DNA from: Prevotella sp.
GTDB lineage: Bacteria; Bacteroidota; Bacteroidia; Bacteroidales; Bacteroidaceae
Direction: 5' to 3'
NCBI GenBank assembly: GCA_017413085.1
Contig: JAFPVC010000059.1
Coordinates: forward strand, 1 to 64,000
DNA: 64,000 bases
Under the pieces are notes generated by a model. It was not told where the DNA came from and did not search any database. It was given only the letters and a program-made list of their open reading frames with translations. Shown here piece after piece: positions 25,590 to 32,303 of the stretch. Both the position numbers and the translations under genes were made by a program. Every line of letters begins with the position of its first letter. The first letter of the stretch is position 1.

Positions 25590-25636
25590 TACCCAGATAA
25601 CATATAATAATAGTATTAACCTAAAAAAAACAGATT

Positions 25637-26092
25637 ATGGACAAGCAGAAATCTATTGAAACATTACAGTTTTTCGTAACAGGACTGTCAGAAGGCGCAT
25701 TCGTACACAAGGTACAGGGACAGATTTTCAAGGCTCAGGGCTTCACTAAGCTGGGCGAGAAGTACATCGGCCACTACACGGAGGAGATGGAATGGGTGGA
25801 GAAGTTCATCGACCGCATCCTCGACCTCGGCGGTGAGGTGAAGGTGGAGAAGCACGAAGCTCGCGCACTGTGCTACGACCCTGTGGAGTACATCAAGGAA
25901 GACCTGAAGATTCAAGAGCCGGGCGTGGAGTTGTTGCGCAAGTGCATGGGTTCGGTATGCGAGGACTATCTGACCTTCGACATTCTGAAAGACTATCTTG
26001 CCGACGAGGAGGAGGATCTCTACTGGAGTCAGGGCGCGCTGGAGATGATTGAGAAGATTGGCGCACAGAACTGGCTGATAAAGCAAATGTAA
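25637..26092 (+). CDS. Ferritin-like (bacterioferritin/Dps type) protein
   Basis: 151 residues, four-helix pattern: EGAFVHKVQGQIFKAQGFTK, KYIGHYTEEMEWVEKFIDRI, EDLKIQEPGVELLRKCMGSV, CEDYLTFDILKDYLADEEED. Glutamates and His are spaced as for a di-iron site (E/H in GHYTEEMEW, E in IQEPGVE, E in ADEEED). No signal. Iron storage or oxygen protection is likely. Neighbouring MBL-rubredoxin gene supports an oxidative-stress role. Confidence 0.75.
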   Translation: MDKQKSIETLQFFVTGLSEGAFVHKVQGQIFKAQGFTKLGEKYIGHYTEEMEWVEKFIDRILDLGGEVKVEKHEARALCYDPVEYIKEDLKIQEPGVELLRKCMGSVCEDYLTFDILKDYLADEEEDLYWSQGALEMIEKIGAQNWLIKQM

Positions 26093-26172
26093 AAAGTTAT
26101 AAGGTCGTAAGGTTATGAGGTTGCAGGTTATAAGAACCTCAGAACCCCAAGACCTAAAAACCTCAAAAACCT
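26093..26172. repeat. Short degenerate GGTT/AACC repeat
   Basis: Imperfect repeats of AAGGTTATGAGGTTGCAGG type turning into CCTAAAAACCTC copies, forming a loose inverted repeat between the ferritin-like gene and the next small gene. Confidence 0.5.
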
Positions 26173-26179
26173 AAGAATT

Positions 26180-26350
26180 ATGAAAGAGAAGGTATTACAA
26201 GCCATGCGTGAGTTCGGAGCGCCCGTGAACGCTGGCAAGATTGCGGAGATTACAGGCATCGACCGCAAGGAAGTTGACAAGGCTTTTGCCGAGTTGAAGA
26301 AAGAAGGTGCCATCGTATCGCCCGTCCGCTGCAAGTGGCAACCCGCCTGA
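26180..26350 (+). CDS. Small winged-helix protein (56 aa)
   Basis: Opens MKEKVLQAMREFGAPVNAGK, then IAEITGIDRKEVDKAFAELK and KEGAIVSPVRCKWQPA: a single winged-helix fold (three helices and a wing) without a sensor domain. Likely DNA-binding. Lies between the ferritin-like and MBL-rubredoxin genes on the same strand. Confidence 0.7.
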   Translation: MKEKVLQAMREFGAPVNAGKIAEITGIDRKEVDKAFAELKKEGAIVSPVRCKWQPA

Positions 26351-26412
26351 TTATCTTTCAGGGCATCGACAGGTGCATCCGCACCGCTACGCAGATTATT
26401 TTTTGTTCAACA

Positions 26413-26466
26413 GGCGGCAAGCAAGGTGACTGAGCCTTTGGCTGGAAGACACCGACACTTGCCGCC
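26413..26466 (+). repeat. 9-bp inverted repeat with long loop
   Basis: GGCGGCAAG at 26413-26421 and CTTGCCGCC at 26458-26466 enclose 36 bases, just upstream of the MBL-rubredoxin start. It could fold as a leader hairpin. No T-tract. Confidence 0.4.
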
Positions 26467-26498
26467 CTTTCTAATCTAAAAACCAAACAAACAGCATT

Positions 26499-27440
26499 AT
26501 GGAAATCAAAGCAGTAAAATTCCGTAAAGACGGATTCTATACCCAGCCCTTCGTGTTCGGAGGCGAGGAAGGACAGGACAAGTTTGATAAGAACATCCGC
26601 TATCGCGGCAGTCTGCAGAACTATCTGATTGACACGGGCAGCGAGGTGATTCTGGTGGACACAGGCCTTCCTGCCGGGACTCCTGAAGAAGTGCCAGACG
26701 AGAATTCACCCATCTTCACCGGCAAGGACATCTGCAGCTATATGGACGCATTCAAAGCCCTTGGCTACAAACCTGAGCAGGTCACGAAAATACTTGTCAC
26801 CCATCGCCACGCCGACCACACGGGTGAACTGAAAAGATTCCCCAACGCCAAGATTTATGTAAACCAGGAGGAGATGGATGCCGCCGAATTGCAGGGACTG
26901 ACAAACCTCGTTCCCGTCAGCTATACCGACGGTGCCTACTACAACTTCCCTGAGGCTCAGAAAATTCAGGACGGCATCTACCTCATCAAGGCCAAGGGCC
27001 ATACCAAGGGCAACAGTATCATCGTGGTAGAGATGGACAGTCTGTACTATATGATACACGGCGACATCACCTATGTGGACGAGGCTCTCTACGAAGACAA
27101 GTTGTCAGTAGTCTTTGATGATCTGGCAGCTGCCCGCGAAACGCAGAATCGCATCCGCGAGTTCATCCGCAACCACCCCACCATCTATTGCGGCACCCAC
27201 ACGCCACAAGGCTATGAGAATCTTGAGGCCAAGCGCGTGATGGACCTTGGCAATCCCGTACCGACCGTTTTGGCCGAAGTCGACTTCTCCAGTCAGCAGG
27301 CATCCGGAAAATACGTCTGCTCCGTCTGCGGCTATGTCTATGACCCCGCAGAGCACGACGGCGTTGCCTTCGAAGACCTGCCAGACGACTGGCGCTGCCC
27401 TCGTTGCAAACAGCCGAAGGGAAAATTCAATAAAGCGTAA
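26499..27440 (+). CDS. Metallo-beta-lactamase fold hydrolase with C-terminal rubredoxin
   Basis: 313 residues. MBL motifs: [18 protein letters not shown] (HxHxDH), GHTKGNS and HGD near residue 185. Residues about 267-313 form a complete rubredoxin: [15 protein letters not shown], then [13 protein letters not shown], giving two CxxC pairs for one iron. Rubredoxin fusions to MBL enzymes are known from flavodiiron oxygen/NO reductases, but no flavodoxin domain is present here. An electron-fed hydrolase or oxidoreductase in oxygen defence is inferred. Confidence 0.88.
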   Translation: MEIKAVKFRKDGFYTQPFVFGGEEGQDKFDKNIRYRGSLQNYLIDTGSEVILVDTGLPAGTPEEVPDENSPIFTGKDICSYMDAFKALGYKPEQVTKILVTHRHADHTGELKRFPNAKIYVNQEEMDAAELQGLTNLVPVSYTDGAYYNFPEAQKIQDGIYLIKAKGHTKGNSIIVVEMDSLYYMIHGDITYVDEALYEDKLSVVFDDLAAARETQNRIREFIRNHPTIYCGTHTPQGYENLEAKRVMDLGNPVPTVLAEVDFSSQQASGKYVCSVCGYVYDPAEHDGVAFEDLPDDWRCPRCKQPKGKFNKA

Positions 27441-27441
27441 T

Positions 27442-27692
27442 AAAGGAGGGCTTCGGCTCTCCTTTTGCATTTCATTTGCATTGCAATTCCTCCTTGCAGG
27501 GCATAGTTCAAGCGAGCTTGACTCTGCTCCTGCTTCGTTCGTCATTTCATCAGATTTGAGTATTGCATAATTCCATAAATAATTATACCTTTGCACACAA
27601 TGACGACGACATTGATTATAGGACTGCTGATTCCGCTGCTGGGCACTATGCTCGGCTCGGCTTTCGTATTCTTCATGAAGGACGAAATGTCT
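27442..27692 (+). repeat. 251-bp direct repeat, copy 1
   Basis: Nearly identical to 30438-30688: terminator hairpin, spacer, promoter and the first 31 codons of the ZIP gene. After GACGAAATGTCT the copies part. Copy 2 leads into an intact gene, copy 1 into a remnant of another gene. Confidence 0.85.
27445..27466 (+). terminator. Rho-independent terminator (UUCG loop)
   Basis: GGAGGGC-TTCG-GCTCTCC stem-loop followed by TTTT, 4 bases after the MBL-rubredoxin stop. Confidence 0.75.
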
Positions 27693-27734
27693 GCTCGTTA
27701 CCGGCAGTCACCAACATCCATTCCCCTCCGATGA
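27600..27734 (+). pseudogene. Truncated copy of the ZIP metal transporter
   Basis: 44 codons. The first 31 residues match the intact transporter at 30596-31408 (TTTLIIGLLIPLLGTMLG), then unrelated text (ARYRQSPTSIPLR) and a stop. The -7 box TACCTTTG is retained, so transcription is possible. Confidence 0.8.
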
Positions 27735-27783
27735 GGTTGAACGGATTAAACTTCATGTCTTTGTAGTTAATTTCTTTCGTCAT
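27697..27783 (-). pseudogene. 5' remnant of a flavin reductase-like gene
   Basis: Minus-strand ATG at 27783 reads MTKEINYKDMKFNPFNLIGG followed by EWMLVTAGNE, the canonical start of Bacteroidota flavin reductase (FMN-binding) proteins, then breaks off into the ZIP copy at about 27697. Only about 30 of about 190 residues survive. Its promoter TAACTTTG (27802-27809) is intact. Confidence 0.65.
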
Positions 27784-27801
27784 TCTTGTGCTTTGTTATT
27801 G

Positions 27802-27809
27802 CAAAGTTA
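27802..27809 (-). promoter_or_regulatory. Orphan -7 box (TAACTTTG)
   Basis: Lies 19 bases before the flavin-reductase remnant; it now drives antisense transcription into the ZIP copy. 27810-27990 is A/T-rich with no gene. Confidence 0.5.
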
Positions 27810-27970
27810 CAAAAAATCGGGCGCAGAACAAAATAAACCTGTTTGTTTTTTTCTCACTTGCAGGAGTTTCATGTTTTTTCTTAGCAAACTCACAAAATAT
27901 ACAGAAATGTTTATCTGTTTTTCCCATGTTTATGAAACTTCTCACATATTATATTAATGTATGAAGTTGA

Positions 27971-28005
27971 TTTGATTGCTTTTTCAAAAAAAAATATTAC
28001 CTTTG
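27971..28005 (+). promoter_or_regulatory. Promoter (TTTG ... TACCTTTG) for the LolA-like gene
   Basis: TTTG at 27971-27974 and TACCTTTG at 27998-28005, 23 bases apart; leader of about 65 bases to the GTG start. Confidence 0.5.
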
Positions 28006-28074
28006 CATAGGAAAAGGTAATAGAAACAGAGATAACAGTAATTGATAGGATATTAGCAACACTATAGCAACACC

Positions 28075-28695
28075 GTGAATAAAGTTTTTTTATCTATACT
28101 CATTATGATGACGGCACTCATGCCCGCCTTGGCTCAAAACGAAACGCCTAACGCAAAGCAGGCACGCCACATCATGGATATCGCATACAACCAGGTTTTC
28201 GGCAATGAAGGTTCTTCGTTTTCATACAACGTTAACATTGTAGGCATCTACAAGACACGCGGACACATCACCATGAAGGAGAAGAAGCAATATTTCTCTG
28301 ATGAGCGCGCAGACGGATGGAACGACGGCAAGACGCTATACATGGCATATCGCAAGAAGAAGACCGTGGAGATGCGTAATGCAAACAAGAAGGATAAGCA
28401 CAGCAGTAAGTTCAGGTTCTCTCTCGACGACTTCACATACAGCGTGGCAAAGCAGGCGGACGGACTGATGCTTACCTTGAAACAGAAAAAGAACGCTAAG
28501 GGCACCATAAAGGAGGTGCAGGCACTGGTTGCCTACAAGACCTATGCGCCAATACGACTGCGCATAAAGGTGGCGTTTTTCTGGACTACGATACATATAA
28601 GCAACTTCAAGGTTGGCAACATAAGCAACGACATTTTCGTCTTTCCAAGAGACAGATACAAGGGATGGAAGTTCGTGGACAAACGACGGGACTAA
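28075..28695 (+). CDS. LolA-like outer-membrane lipoprotein carrier
   Basis: 206 residues with a signal peptide (LIMMTALMPALAQ). A LolA/LolB-like half-barrel pattern: SFSYNVNIVGIYKTRGHITM, EKKQYFSDERADGWNDG, FRFSLDDFTYSVAKQADG. It probably binds lipid in the periplasm; whether it serves lipoproteins or another lipid is open. The start is GTG, the first usable codon after the promoter. A long terminator follows. Confidence 0.7.
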   Translation: MNKVFLSILIMMTALMPALAQNETPNAKQARHIMDIAYNQVFGNEGSSFSYNVNIVGIYKTRGHITMKEKKQYFSDERADGWNDGKTLYMAYRKKKTVEMRNANKKDKHSSKFRFSLDDFTYSVAKQADGLMLTLKQKKNAKGTIKEVQALVAYKTYAPIRLRIKVAFFWTTIHISNFKVGNISNDIFVFPRDRYKGWKFVDKRRD

Positions 28696-28757
28696 TATGT
28701 TTTATTTTTTATAACGTAAGGAATGGCGGATGCACGTGTATGGCATGCATAATAAAA

Positions 28758-28807
28758 ACTGTTGCAAATTTACAGATTTACTCTTAATTCTGCAAATTTG
28801 CAACAGT
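28758..28807 (+). terminator. 19-bp terminator hairpin
   Basis: ACTGTTGCAAATTTACAGA at 28758-28776 pairs with 28789-28807 (one mismatch). Ends the LolA-like transcript. Confidence 0.65.
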
Positions 28808-28869
28808 CTTTCCATAAAAATACGAAAATAAAAAATGTTAACACCATTCCTTATGTTCACAATTTTTCG

Positions 28870-28877
28870 TAACTTTG
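28870..28877 (+). promoter_or_regulatory. -7 box (TAACTTTG) for the DUF3887/hydrolase gene
   Basis: TAACTTTG 28 bases before the ATG at 28906. Confidence 0.55.
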
Positions 28878-28905
28878 TATGCAATTATAACGTAAACGAT
28901 AACAA

Positions 28906-29298
28906 ATGAAGAAGATTTTTCTTATTGCGTTGCTGATGGCATCATCGTTGTCGGCAATGGCGCAGAATACTGCCGACCCAAACATGGCAAGGGCAGAGAA
29001 GATGTTTGGCTTTCTGTTGGAAAACAAGGCTGACAGTCTTTATGATAACCTGTCACCACAGGTGAAGCCTATGGTTCAGAAAACACAGTTTGAAGGATTG
29101 CTGAAGAATATGGAACCGCAGATAGGTGTTTATCAGAAGCATGGCGGTTGGGAAACGCAGCAAGTAATGGGACAGAAATGCTACGTGTCTGTGGCTCAGT
29201 TTGAAAAGGCTGAGTTAGGCGCTGTCGTTGTGTTCGACGCAGATGGTAAAATGCTCGGCATACAGTTGGTGCCAGCCAGTATGATAAAAAAAATGTAG
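28906..29298 (+). CDS. DUF3887 protein, N-terminal part of a split hydrolase
   Basis: 130 residues: signal peptide (ASSLSAMAQ) and a DUF3887 domain (AEKMFGFLLENKADSLYDNL, GAVVVFDADGKMLGIQLVP). In relatives this domain is followed in the same chain by an alpha/beta-hydrolase. Here a stop falls directly after an A8 run (29286-29293); one more A would join it to the frame of 29313-30137 without a stop. It is therefore one gene broken by a frameshift, a slippage site, or a sequencing error. Confidence 0.75.
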   Translation: MKKIFLIALLMASSLSAMAQNTADPNMARAEKMFGFLLENKADSLYDNLSPQVKPMVQKTQFEGLLKNMEPQIGVYQKHGGWETQQVMGQKCYVSVAQFEKAELGAVVVFDADGKMLGIQLVPASMIKKM

Positions 29299-29312
29299 CC
29301 CCTGTTGATAAT

Positions 29313-30137
29313 GTGCTTTCAACAGGGGCGGCATTTAAGGAAATAGCTGATACGGTGATAACTGGCGACGTGCGTCTGCCTGCCATTGTCACATTGCCTA
29401 AGGAGCAGGATGCTCCAATAGTGGTAATGGTGCATGGCTCTGGCGCAACAGATCGCGATGAAACGGTGTATGAAAACAAGCCTTTTCGCGACATAGCAAC
29501 GAAACTGGCCGACTGCGGCATTGCCACGTTACGTTATGACAAGCGTACTTTCATATACAGACAAAAGGTAAGTTCGATGGATGATGAAACTATACTGGAT
29601 GCTTTATCAGCCATACGTCTTGCGATGAAATACGGCAAGCGCATATTCATCTTGGGACATAGTCTTGGTGCCATGCTGGCACCAATAATAGCCAGTCGTG
29701 CAGAAGAAAAGCCTGAGGGAATAATAATGATGGCAGCTCCGGCAAGAAATCTGGAGGAGGTTGTGCGCGAACAGTTTGATTACCTGTTGCCTTCAGGCAC
29801 AAGTGACAGTTACAAGGAGAAACAGCTAGAGAAACTTCGCAGTGCTGCGCCACATTACTTGCAGCCACAAGGACAGATAGCCGTTGCACAAAAACTTGAC
29901 ATACCTATGCTTATTCTGCAGGGTGAACGCGACTATCAGGTAACGATGCAGGATTTCCACCTGTGGCAACAGTCGTTGAAGGGGAAAGAAAAGGCTGTAT
30001 TCCACAGTTACCCATCACTGAATCATCTGTTTATGCATGGCGAGGGTAAGTCTACTCCTATGGAATATCAGTTGCAAGGCCATGTTTCAGACAAAGTAAC
30101 AAACGACATTGCGGAATTTATAAAAAAGATGTTCTGA
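29313..30137 (+). CDS. Alpha/beta-hydrolase, C-terminal part of the split DUF3887 hydrolase
   Basis: 274 residues without its own signal. Hydrolase motifs: VVMVHGSGATDRDET (oxyanion), the nucleophile elbow GHSLGAM (Ser), LQGERDYQV (Asp) and SLNHLF (His). The ATG at 29313 lies only 15 bases after the upstream stop and lacks a promoter. With +1 frame restoration the two parts form a secreted protein of about 410 residues, the usual length of the family. Alone it would stay in the cytoplasm. Confidence 0.75.
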   Translation: MLSTGAAFKEIADTVITGDVRLPAIVTLPKEQDAPIVVMVHGSGATDRDETVYENKPFRDIATKLADCGIATLRYDKRTFIYRQKVSSMDDETILDALSAIRLAMKYGKRIFILGHSLGAMLAPIIASRAEEKPEGIIMMAAPARNLEEVVREQFDYLLPSGTSDSYKEKQLEKLRSAAPHYLQPQGQIAVAQKLDIPMLILQGERDYQVTMQDFHLWQQSLKGKEKAVFHSYPSLNHLFMHGEGKSTPMEYQLQGHVSDKVTNDIAEFIKKMF

Positions 30138-30209
30138 TAATCTTATATCTATATGTAAGGGAAGAATGTGATTATCAGTGCGAGTTTCCTTGAAATATGG
30201 TCTGGGGTA

Positions 30210-30437
30210 TTATAAGTCTATATGCTCCACGTTGATGTCTTCGTGTAAGAAGATGCGGGCACATTCCTTGAAACGCTCTGGCGATTCGGTGGTATAGTAA
30301 CGCATGGTGGCGCCACGGCTGCAGCGGCTGTCCATCTCAGGATGACGGTGCAGGTAGCCAACTAATGAGTTGGCTACATACTCTCCCTGTGGCACTATTC
30401 TTATTCCATCGGGCACCGCCTTTATATCCGTACCGCG
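30210..30437 (-). pseudogene. murI (glutamate racemase) C-terminal remnant
   Basis: About 75 residues with the text IVPQGEYVANSLVGYLHRHP and MRYYTTESPERFKECARIFL, which is the C-terminal end of Bacteroidota glutamate racemases. The catalytic Cys regions are missing: the frame is cut at about 30437, where the 251-bp repeat begins. An intact murI must exist elsewhere if the cell makes D-Glu this way. Confidence 0.65.
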
Positions 30438-30688
30438 AAAGGAGGGCATCGGCTCTCCTTTTGCATTTCAATTGCATTGCAATTCCTCCTTGCAGGGCAT
30501 AATTCAAGCGAGCTTGACTCTGCTCCTGCTTCGTTCGTCATTTCATCAGATTTGAGTATTGCATAATTCCATAAATAATTATAACTTTGCACACAATGAC
30601 GACAACATTGATTATAGGACTGCTGATTCCGCTGCTGGGCACTATGCTCGGCTCGGCTTTCGTGTTCTTCATGAAGGACGAAATGTCT
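30438..30688 (+). repeat. 251-bp direct repeat, copy 2
   Basis: Matches 27442-27692 base for base over most of its length, including the GGAGGGC/GCTCTCC terminator hairpin (here loop ATCG) and the promoter and start of the ZIP gene. About 3 kb separates the copies. Confidence 0.85.
30582..30589 (+). promoter_or_regulatory. -7 box (TAACTTTG) for the ZIP gene
   Basis: Only 6 bases separate this box from the ATG at 30596, so transcription should start at or beside the start codon (leaderless mRNA). A TTG -33-like sequence lies about 19-20 bases upstream. Confidence 0.5.
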
Positions 30689-31408
30689 GTTCGATTGCAA
30701 AAGTCGTTGCTTGGCTTTGCATCGGGCGTGATGGTCGCTGCATCGGTATGGTCGCTGCTGATTCCTGCAATGGAGATTGCTTCAATGCATAATTCACAAT
30801 GCATAATGCATAATGAGGCTAACGCATGGTCTGTGTTCCCTGCGGCTGTTGGTTTCCTGTTTGGAATGGGATTCCTGTTGCTCATCGACGAACTGACACC
30901 ACACCTGCATATTGGTGCCGACGCCCCCGAGGGAATGCGCTCTCATCTCTCGAAGACGGCGATGCTTGCCCTTGCCGTCACCATCCACAACCTGCCAGAA
31001 GGCATGGCCGTCGGTGTGGTCTTTGCAGGAGCAGACAGCGGAGCGACGAACATTTCCCTCGCCAATGCCATAGCAGTCGCTGTGGGTATCGCTATCCAGA
31101 ATGTTCCAGAAGGAGCCATCATCTCCATGCCTATGCGGGCAGCAGGAAACAGTCGCTGGCGTTCATTTATCATCGGCTCACTAAGCGGAGCCGTGGAGCC
31201 GGCTGGAGCAATCGCAGTCCTACTGCTTGCCTCGCTACTCATGCCCGTCCTCCCTTATATGCTTGCCTTCGCCGCAGGAGCCATGTTCTATGTCGTGGTC
31301 GAGGAACTCATCCCTGAAGCCTCCAGCGGCCAACACTCTAATCTCAGCACCATCGGCTTTGCCGTCGGCTTCGTCCTGATGATGGTACTCGATGTGGTAA
31401 TGGGGTAA
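30596..31408 (+). CDS. ZIP-family divalent metal transporter
   Basis: 270 residues, eight hydrophobic segments. Signature metal sites: TIHNLPEGMAVG in helix IV and IQNVPEGAIISMP in helix V; VVEELIPEA near the end. Imports or moves zinc/iron across the inner membrane. Residues about 65-74 (MHNSQCIMHNE) come from a CACAATGCATAATGC-type repeat in a loop between helices, an apparent in-frame insertion. Start at 30596 keeps the conserved N-terminal helix. Confidence 0.88.
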   Translation: MTTTLIIGLLIPLLGTMLGSAFVFFMKDEMSVRLQKSLLGFASGVMVAASVWSLLIPAMEIASMHNSQCIMHNEANAWSVFPAAVGFLFGMGFLLLIDELTPHLHIGADAPEGMRSHLSKTAMLALAVTIHNLPEGMAVGVVFAGADSGATNISLANAIAVAVGIAIQNVPEGAIISMPMRAAGNSRWRSFIIGSLSGAVEPAGAIAVLLLASLLMPVLPYMLAFAAGAMFYVVVEELIPEASSGQHSNLSTIGFAVGFVLMMVLDVVMG

Positions 31409-31423
31409 ACAGCAGATTGACTG

Positions 31424-31624
31424 GTGAGCTATTTTCACGACAAAAGAATCAAATTTTATGTGTGTAGCAAGCAAAAACAAGCTTGTTGTGAAGCTCTCTA
31501 CGACATGGAGGGAATTAAAAAGGGTGTTTGTGCAAGAACCGTGCAGATGGACATCCAGATTATGAGGTCTGACAAATTGGGTTACTATGCACCCATTGAA
31601 GTTTACGACAGAATATATATCTAA
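31424..31624 (+). pseudogene. WYL-type regulator N-terminal remnant
   Basis: The second half (ALYDMEGIKKGVCARTVQMD, then IQIMRSDKLGYYAPIEVYD) matches the N-terminal winged-helix region of WYL-domain regulators of Bacteroidota. The chain stops at YIYI-type text before any WYL domain. Truncated; no promoter noted. Confidence 0.5.
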
Positions 31625-31713
31625 ATAATGTCAGTTCGATGAATTTTGATATCCATGGAATATTTATGACAATTGACTTCGTCGAACTTACGTTAAAGTT
31701 AAAAAAAGCGGCA

Positions 31714-32097
31714 TTTTGCTTACACTTTGATTTTTCCAACCGCCATTTCCTTGCGATACAGGTCAGCAACTTGCCAGTTGGTTGCGTACAGCGAAAATTT
31801 CAGACAGCCGTAACCTATTGATAATCAACAAAACGATTTATGAGTGGCTTCACCGCCCCTCCTAATCAGTACCTGATTGCACTATAATCGGGGCCTAATT
31901 AGGGTGTAATCAGCACCCGATTACATTGTAATCAAGTGCTGATTACAATGCAAAAGCATACATATTACGATGCAGGGGTGCCACAGCACCGTTTTTGATG
32001 ACATTTCATCATGATATAACGCTCTATTTTCGCACCCAAGACGGAACTTTCTAAAAAGACAAAGTGTAAGCAAACTGCGGGATTTGCTTACACTTTG
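31714..32097. repeat. 384-bp dispersed repeat, copy 1
   Basis: Begins TTTTGCTTACACTTTGA and ends with CAAAGTGTAAGCAAA (32060-32074) followed by a second TTTGCTTACACTTTG (32083-32097). The interior holds a GATTAC palindrome array (31861-31975). Copy 2 at 48459-48842 has the same length and very high identity. No coding frame is conserved. The terminal inverted words suggest a non-autonomous mobile element or a structured repeat. Confidence 0.75.
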
Positions 32098-32187
32098 ATT
32101 TGTCAATGCCTTGTTTTTTTGTAATAATATAAACCACTGACAAAGTTACGAACACTTTTTTGCTTACGCAAATATTTCCCTGCTTTA

Positions 32188-32219
32188 TTTGGCAGTTTCG
32201 GAAAAAATTAGTACCTTTG
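32188..32219 (+). promoter_or_regulatory. Promoter (TTTG - 20 - TACCTTTG) for the malic enzyme
   Basis: TTTG at 32188-32191 and TACCTTTG at 32212-32219; leader about 80 bases. Confidence 0.6.
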
Positions 32220-32303
32220 CACGTTAATAGAGGATAACGAGAGAAAAACATATCTATCTCATTGACAATGAAAAAACAAGAAAACAACTAATACATAACA
32301 CAA

